A DNA stretch of 64,000 bases. Origin: Rhodamnia argentea (Eukaryota; Streptophyta; Magnoliopsida; Myrtales; Myrtaceae). The position numbers and the translations under genes are program-made. Positions 33,474 through 43,643 of this stretch are shown here, in pieces. Where the stretch lies: positions 20,805,595 through 20,869,594 of the forward strand of contig NC_063160.1 of assembly GCF_020921035.1 (NCBI RefSeq), written 5' to 3'. The notes below the pieces were generated by a model. The model saw only the letters and a list, made by a program, of their open reading frames with translations, had not been told where the DNA came from and did no database searches. The number at the start of each line of letters is the position of its first letter. The first letter of the stretch is position 1.

Positions 33474-35204
33474 TCACCAGCAGTCACCGCAAGAGCATTC
33501 CCCATGCCTGAAATAGTGGAAGCGTACGCGATCCCTCATTATTATCTCCCTCTGGTATATCTTGGACAGCAATTTCATGACTGCATGGCAGTCCTCACAA
33601 GACCGCAAGTTCTTCACTATCCGTATTTCGGAGTCCGGATTGGTCTTAATCAACCCGAATGCGACGGCAAGCTTTTCGCTGTGATGGCGCAACTGAAATG
33701 CTTTATCCTCGTCATCTATCTCGAGCAGTACCTGCGAAAGTTTAGGACTATACCTTTCTGCGATCAATTTCTCTTCAATCTCATCCAATTTCTCGTATAT
33801 CTTCTCCGCTTCAGGGTGACTTGAATCTCCTGCCGCAAATTCATGAATTAACCCATCGACCTCAATCCTACTGGATCCTGGTGGTTTCCTGAGTCCCTTC
33901 TTATCCATCAATTCCCTAACCCTCGCCTTATCACACCATTTTCCGGCTGACGCATAGACATTGCTGATGAGCACATAGCTCCCGCAATCATCAGCATTTG
34001 TCTCAAACAATTGGAGATGCTTCATTAAGCGTTCGCCTCTTTCTATGTCTCCGTGAACTTTACAAGCCCAAATTAAGTTTCTCCACATCGCCGCATCTGG
34101 TTCAATAGGCATCTTCCTTATGAACTCTTCAGCTTCTTCCAATTGCCCTGCTCGGGCAAGAATGTCCACAATACATCCATAGTGATGAATTGTTGGTCTT
34201 ACCCCGTATTTCCTTCTCATGTTCTTGAAGTACCGCAGACCTTCATTACCCAAGCCCTCATTTCGACACGCTGATAAAACTGCAGTCATTGTCCTTTCAT
34301 CTGGTTTTATGCTCATTTTCCTCATCTCGAGGAATAAATTGATAGCATCCATGCACTTCCCATGACTGGCCAGGCTGGATATCATTGCAGTCCAAGCAAA
34401 AGCATCCTTTTCTGCAATGTCATCAAAAACTCGCCTTGCGCTGTTTAGATCCCCGCACTTTGCGTACATATCAATGAGTCCAGTGCTGACATTAGCCTTC
34501 GAATCAATCTCTATCTCCTTAGCAATCACATGTACCTTCTTCCCCATTCCCAATGCCCCGGTGTCAGCACATGCTCTCAAAACCGAGACCACCGTCGCAT
34601 CGTTAATCCCTACTCCTTCCTTTCTCATCCTCTCGAACAACCTGATCGCCTCCACAGGACTATCATCTTCAACCATCCCATCGATCATGCAAGTCCACGA
34701 GACGACATCTCTCTGCGACATTCTATCGAACACCTTACACGCACAAGCCGACTCGCCGCAAGAAGAGTACATATGGATCAGGGCGTGCTCTATATACTGA
34801 TCCGAAGCGAGACCCGACTTGGCAACCAACCCGTGCACTTGCTTTCCCAGGCGGGTCGACCTCGAGCGAGCGCAGAACTTGAAAATGAAAGGGTAAGTGA
34901 ACTTGTCGGGTCCAGGGGTGAGGCAGGCCGGGTCGTGGAGCATGGAGAGGAAGAGGGAGAGAGCACGGGGAGGGTGGTCGGGGTCGGGGCTCTGGGAATA
35001 AGCGCGGATCATGGTGTTGAAGTAGTAGGAGTTTGGGGCGGAGAGCGAGTCGAGGATGAGGCGAGCGTAGCTGAGGTCGCCATGGGGAGAGAGAGCCGAG
35101 AAGGTGAAGAGCTTGGAGATATTGAGGTCAGGGCTGGTGGTGTTGGGCGATTTGAGGATCTGTGCATGGAGTTGCATGACCTGCGGCATCGTGGTGATCT
35201 CCAT
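33474..35204 (-). CDS. DYW-class pentatricopeptide repeat protein, 576 residues, intronless
   Basis: It starts with ATG at 35204 (MEITTMPQVMQLHAQILKS) and ends SCGDCW. The body has PLS-type PPR repeats (for example DVVSWTCMIDGMVEDDSPVE, then ALIHMYSSCGE and GLIDMYAKCGD), followed by an E domain (MPIEPDAAMWRNLIWACKVHG) with PGSSRIEVDG, and a DYW domain. The DYW domain keeps the cytidine-deaminase signature: HHSEKLA (HxE) and CEDCH (CxxC). Plant DYW proteins edit C to U in mitochondrial or plastid RNA; each repeat reads one base. The final tripeptide is DCW rather than DYW, a tolerated variation in the family. The absence of introns is usual. The target organelle is not clear because no strong transit peptide is seen before the first repeats; a start further upstream is not available in frame. 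Confidence 0.92.
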   Translation of the reverse strand: MEITTMPQVMQLHAQILKSPNTTSPDLNISKLFTFSALSPHGDLSYARLILDSLSAPNSYYFNTMIRAYSQSPDPDHPPRALSLFLSMLHDPACLTPGPDKFTYPFIFKFCARSRSTRLGKQVHGLVAKSGLASDQYIEHALIHMYSSCGESACACKVFDRMSQRDVVSWTCMIDGMVEDDSPVEAIRLFERMRKEGVGINDATVVSVLRACADTGALGMGKKVHVIAKEIEIDSKANVSTGLIDMYAKCGDLNSARRVFDDIAEKDAFAWTAMISSLASHGKCMDAINLFLEMRKMSIKPDERTMTAVLSACRNEGLGNEGLRYFKNMRRKYGVRPTIHHYGCIVDILARAGQLEEAEEFIRKMPIEPDAAMWRNLIWACKVHGDIERGERLMKHLQLFETNADDCGSYVLISNVYASAGKWCDKARVRELMDKKGLRKPPGSSRIEVDGLIHEFAAGDSSHPEAEKIYEKLDEIEEKLIAERYSPKLSQVLLEIDDEDKAFQLRHHSEKLAVAFGLIKTNPDSEIRIVKNLRSCEDCHAVMKLLSKIYQREIIMRDRVRFHYFRHGECSCGDCW

Positions 35205-35520
35205 TGCGCATCTGTGAACGAATTACTCGGTTGCCGTCCGTCCGCTGCTGCTTCTCCTTCTTCCTCCTCTTCTTCTTGCAAAATCCGCTGAAACATATTC
35301 AGACAAAAAAAAACATGGATATCTGCTAGCCCAGCCCACTCGTGTTAGTTTATTGAGCTGGGCCATGGCCCATGGGCCATGTTGGTCAGAAATTGTGAAT
35401 CGCACATGAACTGTCAAAGGTGCGAATTTGTTCAATCCAAAACCAAGCCTATATTTTTACAGCCGAGAAGGAAGAATGTTGCGTCCGGATCCATCCATTC
35501 TAACGAATAAGCCCATCATC
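35205..35520. promoter_or_regulatory. Upstream region of the PPR gene
   Basis: This is the likely leader and promoter of the minus-strand PPR gene. TGGGCC/AGCCCA-type site II motifs occur around 35329-35336 (AGCCCAGCCCA) and 35358-35380 (TGGGCCATGG...TGGGCCATG). Such motifs are common in promoters of plant organelle-biogenesis genes. Confidence 0.45.
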
Positions 35521-35529
35521 AACTTGTGC

Positions 35530-36203
35530 GTTTCGCGGAAAATATAATATTCTTGATCAAGAAGTCATTTTTAAGGAAAATAATAATTTCTCTCGATTGT
35601 CAGTCGAAATCTGAAAATGAACTGAAAAATATTTTCGATGTTTGGTATGAAAAATTAGATTTGATTTTCCCTTATGCACTCCTTTAAATAATTTTTTTAT
35701 TTTTTCTTTTTCTTTTCTTTCTAGTTATATTTAATTTTTATCTTTTAATTTTTTTTCTTTCTTTTTTGTTTTTCCTCCTTCCTCCAATCCGACTAGCCGA
35801 CGACGATCGTTGATGAGCTTGAGAATCGCCGGGCAACAATCGCTGGCAAGCCCAAGGCTCATCGGGCCGTTAGCTGTAGTCAAGGTTCGGTGACCTGCGG
35901 AGGAAAAAAAAGAAATAGACATTAAAAATAATAACAATTAAAAAAATTATTAAAATATAATATTATTATAAAATAAAATAAAAAATATTGAAATTTAGAA
36001 GCATGTAGCTAAAGAGAAGTTAGAAGTTGGTCTCTACAGAAAATGATTTCCTCTTTTTGAAAAGAGGAAATTATTTTCTTCACTTTTTGAAGGTGTTTCT
36101 TCTATTAACGGAAATTTTTTTCCTCGACTCATTAATTTTCCATGAAACTAAAGTAAAAAAATTTGAAAGACATTTTCTGAAAGTTGCTTTTTGCTAAACG
36201 AAT
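35530..36203. mobile_element. Harbinger/Tourist-like non-autonomous element, copy B
   Basis: The right end is AAACGAATGGAGCC followed by TAA, the complement of the GGCTCCATTCGTTT end used by related elements here. A GC-rich core (35790-35905) has words shared with the other copies (GACGACGATCG, GGTGACCTGCGGAGG). The left border is approximate. No transposase. Confidence 0.45.
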
Positions 36204-36877
36204 GGAGCCTAAAAGATAAAGAGAAATGAACATCTTCATCTGCAAAAATAAGACGACCTAAGGTCGCACAAGTGTGTTAATCTATTTCAAAATTCTCATT
36301 TCCCTCTCTATTTCTGATTTTTTGACATAATTTTTTAGGCCAAGTTTGAAATGTGCGCCGATATATAATATAAGAATTAATAAATGCGAAAATTTTAGTA
36401 ATGTATTCATATAAAAGTTAGGAAGTTAGTACAAAAATCGATAATTTGTGAATTGCCTAGAAAAAGTTGATAATTTTGTAAAAGTGGTTTTAAGTACAAA
36501 CAAATTGGAATCGGAGTAAAGTCCTGAAACGTAAAATTCGGGGTATTCTCTGGAATGAAGGGAAGAAAAATATTTTTTCTCAACTTAGGGGGTGATGGTG
36601 GAAAAGGTAGACTCCACGTCATTTTCGGATGGCTATCACAGTATAGTAGTGTCTCACACCTGGGTTGAATCATCAGAGCTTCGGCTCTTGCGTCGTCGAC
36701 ATGTACTTTGCACAATATCTTTGAACCGATTTATTAGTAAAAAGTTGATAATTTTGTAAAATCGGTTTTAAGTACAAACAAGTTATCCGGAAAAGAAGTC
36801 GGGTGTCGGGAGCAAATGAATGCTGCTTTGAAGAACGGTGGGAGCGCCGGTTCTCTTTGGCGTTTCAGATGGGTTCA
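36204..36877. other. Spacer with a separated 44-base direct repeat
   Basis: AAAAAGTTGATAATTTTGTA...GGTTTTAAGTACAAAC occurs at 36461-36504 and again at 36739-36781, about 235 bases apart. No gene is recognised between or around them. Confidence 0.4.
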
Positions 36878-37460
36878 TGTCACAACTCCTCTAGTCCCAC
36901 ATTGCCTAGGAGGAGGTCTTGGGAAGCCTTTATAAGGCTTGGGTGCCCTTAGACTTGCAAGACGCGTTTTCCGGGCGTTATATGGGCGACGCTCGGAGGA
37001 ACAAAACCGTGAGGACTGTGTGTCCAAAGCGGACAATATCTTGCAGAGTGGCGCAATGGAAGCGCGTGGGGCCCAAGGCCGTTACAATTGGTATCAGAGC
37101 CGACCTTCGACCGCGTGTGGGGCCACAGCGGGCGCTCGCCAGTGCTAGAGGGCACGGCGAGGACGCCGTGCCTTTGAGGGGGGAGTTTGTCACAACTCCT
37201 CTAGTCCCACATTGCCTAGGAGGAGGTCTTGGGAAGCCTTTATAAGGCTTGGGTGCCCTTAGACTTGCAAGACGCGTTTTCCGAGCGTAGTCTTGGGAAG
37301 CCTTTATAAGGCTTGGGTGCCCTTAGACTTGCAAGACGCGTTTTCCGGGCGTTGTATGGGCGACGCTCGGAGGAACAAAACCGTGAGGACTGTGTGTCCA
37401 AAGCGGACAATATCTTGCAGAGTGGCGCAATGGAAGCGCGTGGGGCCCAAGGCCGTTACA
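36878..37460 (+). mobile_element. Complete TRIM retrotransposon, TSD GTTCA
   Basis: The 5' LTR (36878-37086, 209 bases) runs TGTCACAACTCC...GGCCGTTACA. After two bases comes the primer-binding site TGGTATCAGAGC (37089-37100), complementary to the 3' end of initiator tRNA-Met. A ~90-base internal region ends in a purine tract (TTGAGGGGGGAG). The 3' LTR (37188-37460, 273 bases) is nearly identical to the 5' LTR apart from an internal duplication of about 64 bases (GTCTTGGGAAGCC to TTTTCCGGGCGT). GTTCA flanks both ends (36873-36877 and 37461-37465). There is no gag or pol, as in terminal-repeat retrotransposons in miniature. TTTATAAGG in the LTR may be its TATA box. Apparent open frames here are incidental. 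Confidence 0.93.
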
Positions 37461-37465
37461 GTTCA

Positions 37466-38025
37466 TGTCCGTCAAGTGTTTGCGATAAGTCCAACGTGCA
37501 TGACCTATCTGTTCTCCATTCATTTCCTGCTCGTGTCCCGCAATTCATTGGCAAGATGACCCTGCCTGCAGCGAAAAAGATTGAAGAATGCTGTAGGGGG
37601 AGAGATAATAGAGGTTTCCCTTTTCCTTTTTTTCAATCTTTTCCTTTTCATATCTCCGTCTGCAAAAGGTGCCCGTGCCCATAAACTAACACCCCGCCGC
37701 TTGATCTTTCTCTAGGCAAAAGAGACGCCGGTATGAATAGTTTAAGCTCGGAGTTTCCATGGAAGTGCTCCTCTTTATTTCCCACCAATGTCCTTTCAGC
37801 GACGTTTGGTGCGTTGTCCTTGTCATGGAAGGAAGGATTATTGGAAGCACCCAGGTCGTCCACATTGGGCTTTTAGGACAACCTAATCGTCCCCTCTAAC
37901 CAGCACGACTCCCGATGATTAATTCTATCTTAATGCTGATGCATTCTTCTTGGAAATCTCCAATCTTCTCCGTTCGTCTTGCAGTTGATATATGAATGAA
38001 CTCCACATGAATTGTGATCTAAACC

Positions 38026-38086
<61 letters not shown>

Positions 38087-38509
38087 GCTAGCATTTGGGT
38101 CATTGCAAAGATAAGGGCAAAAGCTTAGACAGAATTCACAGACACTTTCATTCTTAGCTTGATTCTTGAATAATCACCATGGTTTTGGGGGGGCAGGGGG
38201 AAGGATGTGTTTAAACCAGACTAATGGCCCACTTTAGGTATTATTAGACTTGAGGGGTCATCACGCTCAAGACTAGCTTCACGATAAATTAATGATGTAA
38301 ATCAATCCACTAACTTCTTAGACTTTGTAGTGCTGGTTTTCCAAGAGAAAAGTGGTCTCTTTTCACCTTTTCGCTTTTAAGTTTTATAATCCAAAGCACT
38401 GACGACGACATTTGTAAAGGTAAATAAACTATTTATTTCCCGTTATCTCCATCCACTTCCACTAAGCGTTGTCTTAATGTTTCTCAAAGGTACAGAGCAA
38501 AAGAAACAT

Positions 38510-38555
<46 letters not shown>

Positions 38556-38618
38556 GAGTTTATACACTTGTGAGTGCCAAAAAGACTTGGGAATTTCACA
38601 AGAAAGGAAACATCAGAC
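37466..38618. other. Upstream region of the CIF-type gene with CT microsatellites
   Basis: No gene is recognised. Long (TC)n tracts lie at about 38030-38081 and 38511-38551; the second is about 70 bases before the CIF-type start codon and is probably in its leader or core promoter. Confidence 0.45.
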
Positions 38619-39469
38619 ATGGGACTCATGCTCCTGAAGAAGATTAGTCTTCTGTTTCTCCTCCTCTCAGCTTCTCTTTTATCAACTTCTCTGGCAGGTT
38701 TGTCTTTTTTAAGTCTCTTTTTCGCGGCTTTCTTTTGCCAAAAACTACTTGTAGTCTCATTAATCTTTCATATAATAGAGGTGACCAACCACCATGAAAG
38801 TCAGGAGTTGGAAATTCTGCTAACATTCTGATAACTAGAGATGTCAATGTTCTAACGTGTCTGCATGCATGGGAAGCGAAAGCTTTGAAGCTCATCTTCA
38901 TAGACTGTCTGCTTAGTGATCATTTTTTCTTCTTGTGAATTCTTCAGGCCGACGGTCCAAGATCATGTTGGCCGAGGGAGTGAATCAAAATGCTGCTCCT
39001 TATGAGGTTATCATTTGTTACCTTCTGGTTAATTTTTATGCGCGGCGAATAGGATCATCATGCGTGTTGCCTAGGCTTTTTCTACCTTCTTCCTGCTTAT
39101 TTTCACTTGACCATTTGAGACGGTATCACCGAGCTTATTTTCTTTTTCTTTCTTCTCACCGAACTTTAGTTTGAAACTATATGCCGAATTGTTTGCTCCA
39201 AAAGCTTTAAAATGTTAGATGAAGGTGTAGTTTTATATTATAGTTTCAAAGAGAAACGGTGAGTAATTTCGTGCAAGTTACACGATTTCTCTCACTGATT
39301 TTTAGTTTGATGGTTTAGTGGGTGATGTTATTGTTAGGAGGGATCACAGGATGAAGATGAGGCAACTGCTGTTCATGGAAGGATTCTGAAAGTGAGCACC
39401 AACGACTATGGCAAGTACGATGCTGCGCCAGCACTTGTTAGGCCCCCTTACAAGCTCATTCCCAACTGA
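38619..39469 (+). CDS. CIF: Precursor of a CIF-type tyrosine-sulfated peptide, 89 residues, 3 exons
   Basis: Exons are 38619-38697, 38948-39006 and 39338-39469, all with GT-AG junctions and a continuous frame. Exon 1 encodes a signal peptide (MGLMLLKKISLLFLLLSASL...LAG). The middle is hydrophilic and acidic (SQDEDEATAVHGRILKV). The C-terminus carries the putative 21-residue mature peptide: DYGKY at its start and LVRPPYKLIPN at its end, directly before the stop. CASPARIAN STRIP INTEGRITY FACTOR peptides have the same layout: DYG at the N-terminus, with Tyr sulfated by TPST, and RPPFKLIPN at the C-terminus. CIFs from the stele are sensed by GSO1/SGN3 receptor kinases and guide Casparian strip sealing; relatives act in pollen and seed cuticle. 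Here Phe of RPPF is Tyr, and an extra Tyr stands at position 5. The subfamily member is not fixed. Confidence 0.88.
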
Positions 39470-39684
39470 GAGCCGGCGCCTGTTTTGTGCAAAATCAATA
39501 AGCTGTGACGTGTAAGAATTTACCTAATTATGGATAATGTAAACCTTAATATCTATATATATACATATATATATATATACACATGTAATAGAGAATCTTG
39601 TACTATTGTATAATATGGTGGTCATAATGAGTGCGTAGTTAAATTTTGAATCTTCATTATATAGGGATCTGTCTTGTATTTGAA
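39470..39684. other. 3' UTR of the CIF-type gene with a TA-rich microsatellite
   Basis: A (TA)n-like tract (ATATATATATACATATATATATATATAC region) lies at about 39552-39582. A polyadenylation-like AATAAG follows the stop codon closely (about 39498). Confidence 0.5.
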
Positions 39685-39831
39685 GGCTTCGTTTGTTTTG
39701 CGAAAATAAATAATTTAAAAAATATTATTCTCAAAATGACCGCTTGTATTGCTTGAAATAATTAGTCAATAATCTTTTTTTTTTCATTGTCATCTTTAAA
39801 ATTGTTTATCTTTCGTGAAACAAACGAATCC
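39685..39831. mobile_element. Short MITE with GGCTTCGTTTGTTT/AAACAAACGAATCC ends
   Basis: The 147-base segment begins GGCTTCGTTTGTTTTGCGAAAATAAA and ends ATCTTTCGTGAAACAAACGAATCC, an inverted repeat. It is AT-rich and non-coding, and its ends match the larger elements at 40024-40738 and 41137-42024. A clean target duplication is not visible. Confidence 0.6.
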
Positions 39832-40023
39832 GTAGATGTGTGCTCTCTTTGCCTGCCGACTTGATAAAGTCATAAGTGCAGCCACTTATACTAAAAAAGA
39901 GCACACAGGTTGCATGTCAAGAAGAAGAGGTGAAAAAAAGTGAGAGAACAAGATAGTATATAATTTCAATGATAAAACGAGATAATTACGTAATACTTAA
40001 CCAGTATTTTGAATTCGAATTTA

Positions 40024-40738
40024 CATTGCGTTTGTTTTAGTGAAAGTATTCTTTGAGAATTGATTTTTCGGACTTTCGCTTATTTGGTTCGTTGAAAATG
40101 ATTTAATCAACAGAAAACACTATCTGGTCAATGAAACATTATTGCATAAAATAAGGAAAGTGAACTCCTAAATATAGCCGAAAGACATGCGGCCCAACTC
40201 ATAAATGGATTGGGGTGGGGATGCTAGTATTATAAGTACATAGTTCAACTCCCGCACTCTGCAAAAAGGCCAAGCAAAAATCAGAGAGAGGAGAGTTAGA
40301 TATAGGACAGACAAAAAAATCCTAAATATAAATTTAATTTCATAATTTTGTATTTCATATTATAATTTTTTTCTTCTTCCTCCTCCGCCCGTTGTTGAGC
40401 CTCAGCAACCAACCATAGGACGTGGGCCGGTGAGCTCAAGACTCGCTAGATCCCACTGAGCTTTGCTTGAGGGTTGCCAACGACCACAGGTGAGCTTGTA
40501 GTTGCCTCCAACCGATCACGGTGGAGGGAAAAGGAAATAAAATAATTTACAATTTTGATTTTTTTTAACATGAGATAAAGTCATGATATTGAAATTATTT
40601 TCTAAATGAGATTGAAATACCAAAAAATATTTTCGGTCACATATCACAAACATAGAAAAACTAACCATTTTCCTGGAAAATGATTTTTTCGAAAAATATT
40701 TTCCTTTTTCATGAAATCTTTCCCAACCAAATGTAGCC
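40024..40738. mobile_element. Harbinger/Tourist-like element, copy C, TSD TTA
   Basis: It begins CATTGCGTTTGTTTTAGTG and ends CCCAACCAAATGTAGCC, with TTA at 40021-40023 and at 40739-40741. Subterminal AAAATATTTT words are inverted. The core (40385-40520) is GC-rich with CACAGGTGAGCTTG and CAACGACC words shared with other copies. Confidence 0.65.
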
Positions 40739-40741
40739 TTA

Positions 40742-41136
40742 GATGATAGTAATCTCCGCTGCTTATTACTTATTAGCCAGCTAGCATATAGTAAATTATG
40801 ATGTTATTCCTGAGCGTTTGCTCTCTCTCTCTCTTTACTTTTTTATTCAAACGATATTTGATAAAAATGTCTGGAAATGATTTTGAATTTGAATATTATT
40901 TTAAGCTTCGAGCTTCGTTGGGCCTTAAATCACAGACTTCGGGCCGGACTAAAAGACCAGAAGCCCAAAGTCAAATCTTTTCATTTTAGTTGCGCGCTCT
41001 GATCTCCACTGTACTCGGTCATTAGTCGAGTACCCCGCACACTTCACTTCAATAGTCGTTTCCTATGATCTTTCGAACGGAACTTTTTCAATACGTGAGA
41101 CTTTAAAAAAAATTCTTAAACATCACTTACTATTTA
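40742..41136. other. Spacer without recognised gene
   Basis: No coding region is recognised; only a short CT tract near 40824 and AT-rich sequence. Confidence 0.3.
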
Positions 41137-42024
41137 GCATCTGTTTGTTTCCGAAAAATGTGATATTTTAGAAACATTCTTTTCTATAAGTCATCTTTCT
41201 AGAAAATGACAATATTTAACAGGAAAATATTTTCCATCGTTTGATAAGGAATTTGATTTTTTGTGTCATCGTTTGTCCGGAAATTACTGACGTGGATGTT
41301 GGCTTTGCTACTTGGTATGGTAGGCGCTAACGTGGATAACTAACTTTTATGATATTTTTTAATGCGATTTTTTAAAATAATTTTGTATTTTATATATTGT
41401 TCTTTTTCCTTCTTTCGCCGCTACGACCGGTTGGCGACAGCCACAGGTGAGCTAGAGCCTCGCCGGCCCGCATCCGTGGCTGGTCGCCTGTCGTCTTCAA
41501 GGCCCAGCGATATGCAAGGGAAGAGGAGAAAGAAAAGAGAAAAAATAATAAAAATTAAAAAGAAAATAAAAATAAAATTTTGATTTCTTTTTTAAAAATA
41601 ATTGGCCTCAATGGATCTGAGCACGGGGGCTGAAGACAAGAGACTTTTCCTCAATACTACCGAGCCTAATATCATCCCGGACATAAGCACTAGTGTCCCA
41701 GGCTCGACGTTCATGGACCCTAGCGTGGCAGCTGGGGTCTGGAGAGCGACCTAGATGGAATCAAGCTAGGGCATTGAAGTCTCTTGATCATGTCCTGGGG
41801 ACCTGGCCCCACTACCATGGGTCCGAGAACGAGCATTTGAGTTCCTGTCCCCAAGTGCAGAGTTTTTGGTCCAAGCTCAGAAAATTATTTTCATTTTTTT
41901 AAAAGAGAAAATCAAATTTCTGAATTTAAGTTTTGGTAGGAAAACATTTATCGTTGACTCATTTTTCTAAGTAATCCAAACATTGGAAAATGAGGAAAAT
42001 ATTTTTCGTGAAACAAACGGAGCC
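41137..42024. mobile_element. Harbinger/Tourist-like element, copy D, TSD TTA
   Basis: It begins GCATCTGTTTGTTTCCG and ends TTTCGTGAAACAAACGGAGCC, with TTA on both sides (41134-41136 and 42025-42027). Two GC-rich blocks (41425-41515 and 41610-41870) match those of the element at 18373-19266, including GCACTAGTGTCCC and ATGGACCC. It has no transposase. Confidence 0.7.
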
Positions 42025-42027
42025 TTA

Positions 42028-42335
42028 GGCTCCATTCGTTTCGAGGAAAATAATTTACAGGAAAATATTTTTTGCATTTTTCAGCATTTGATTCACGGAA
42101 AATAAACTAGTTAAGGAAAACATTATCGGTCGATAGAAAAAATAACTTCAAAAGTAGGGAAAAATGATTTCTTCTTTTCACATTCCTTTTCTTTTTAATT
42201 ATTTTTAGATTCCTTTTATTTTTTCCTTTGCTAGTTGCCAGCTACGATGATGTTGGCGAGGCCGAGCCTCACCCGTGGTCGCAATGGAAGAAATAAACGA
42301 AAAAAAAAGACAGTAAAAAAAATAAATATAAAAAA
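42028..42335. mobile_element. Left part of another Harbinger/Tourist-like element, abutting copy D
   Basis: It starts GGCTCCATTCGTTTCGAGG immediately after the TTA that ends copy D, so the two elements share a target site. The GC-rich core at 42230-42285 (GAGGCCGAGCCTCACCC) is recognisable, but the matching right end was not found; it seems truncated or merged with the next element. Confidence 0.45.
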
Positions 42336-42394
42336 ATTACAAAATATTAAAAAGGACAAAAAAAAAATGATATGTTCACTAGAAGTCTCAAAAC

Positions 42395-42960
42395 TCGTCA
42401 CAAAAGTTCAATTGAATATAAAAACTTGCAAAAATTACAATCGAGTCTTGAAACTTGTCAAATCGGTGCAATCGAGTCCTTACGCTAACTCTATCCATTT
42501 GGCTAACGAAAATTGCAAACATGGCATGTTGTAATATTCTATCTCCATTGTGGCTATGACATGGCTAAAATGACATTATTTTAGTCCAAGTTAAATTTTT
42601 ATTTAAAAATATTTAAAAAATAAGGTTAAAAGAAAATAGAACCAAGATCAAAACCAATGACAAGGCCTTTGACGCCGATTCAAAGCCCTCACCGCCGCCA
42701 CCCAACCACCGTCAACAAGGTTGGTGATGGTGGGAAAGTGGTCGATGGGGGTTGCAAGGCTCCGGCTATGGGCCGGCGACCCTTCCCCAATACGGGAGAG
42801 GGTCGTAGCCGCGATCCTCACCCGGATCCGGATAAGGGCCAATTAGCCCTCGCCTACGATCGGCAACCTTGCCGACCACTTCCCCACTATTGCCAACCCT
42901 TCTCAGCAATGGTGGGGTGGTGGCAGCAAGCATTGTTGGTTCTTTTCTTTTTCTTTTTTT
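42395..42960. mobile_element. Truncated inverted-repeat element with GC-rich core
   Basis: The left arm words (AAAATTACAATCGAGTCTTG, AAACTTGTCAAATCGGTGCAA) resemble arms of elements at 16495 and 24031. A GC-rich core (42655-42930, CCCTCGCC/GGCGACC words) follows, then poly-T. No right arm is evident. Confidence 0.4.
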
Positions 42961-43440
42961 TTTAAATTTGGGCAGCGTGGAACTATAGATACATTCATTG
43001 CACTTTGTGTTATGAAACGAAGTTTCTAAGATTTTTATGTTAGAATAATAAATAATTAATCATGCATTCATCTAACAGTTAAAACTTTTTAAATAATCAA
43101 TACTAATTCTACAAAATCTATCATGTTTTTAGAGTATGAGGCCATAAATTCAAGTAAGACCTCACTTACCTCCCTAGTTGAATATTTCTATGCTTAGTAG
43201 CAAAAAAGACCGGACTAAACTAAGCAAGAAAATAAATAAATATTAAATCACGTTTTCACCTTAAATTTTAAAAACAATCCGCAATTCATCACATCCGTTC
43301 CGATCGGATCCCTCTGAAACTTCTGCCTTATCTCATCATCGTGAATCTGTTAGCTCGACACCTCAGAGCTGGAAGAGAAGAAGAAACATACGAACCAGGC
43401 CGGTTCAGAGAAACTCGTGACTCGGTGAGCCGGACGGACA
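42961..43440. other. AT-rich upstream region of the dehydrin gene
   Basis: No gene is recognised; the promoter of the dehydrin is expected at its right-hand end. Confidence 0.35.
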
Positions 43441-43464
43441 CGGAAATGCGCCACGCACCCACGG

Positions 43465-43512
43465 TCCTGCCACGTGGAGGCATGTCATTTTGTCGCTTTC
43501 ATCCCCCTCGAC
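43465..43512 (+). promoter_or_regulatory. ABRE/G-box region of the dehydrin promoter
   Basis: GCCACGTGGA (43470-43479) is a G-box/ABRE core CACGTG. ACACGCGTGC follows near 43514-43523 and resembles a CE3-type coupling element. They stand about 170 bases before the dehydrin start, a fitting place for ABA response. TATA candidates are TATTAAT at about 43557 and TTTATAG at about 43605. Confidence 0.5.
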
Positions 43513-43643
43513 AACACGCGTGCAGCTTGCATGTGTCCACCGTCGTTGCATCTTCCTATTAATGGTAGGGGGGTCTGATGAAGAGCTTCTTGTGAGAGCT
43601 GGCTTTTATAGCTTCTGGTTTTTGCGGAGTGAACGAAAGGGAA

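Noticed and set aside
34530..35291. 253-codon plus-strand frame opposite the PPR gene
   Set aside because: It is antisense to a clear DYW-class PPR coding region, resembles no protein, and is explained by the codon bias of the real gene.
36919..37684. Several overlapping frames of 66-123 codons
   Set aside because: They run through TRIM LTRs, which are non-coding, and occur twice because the LTR is repeated.
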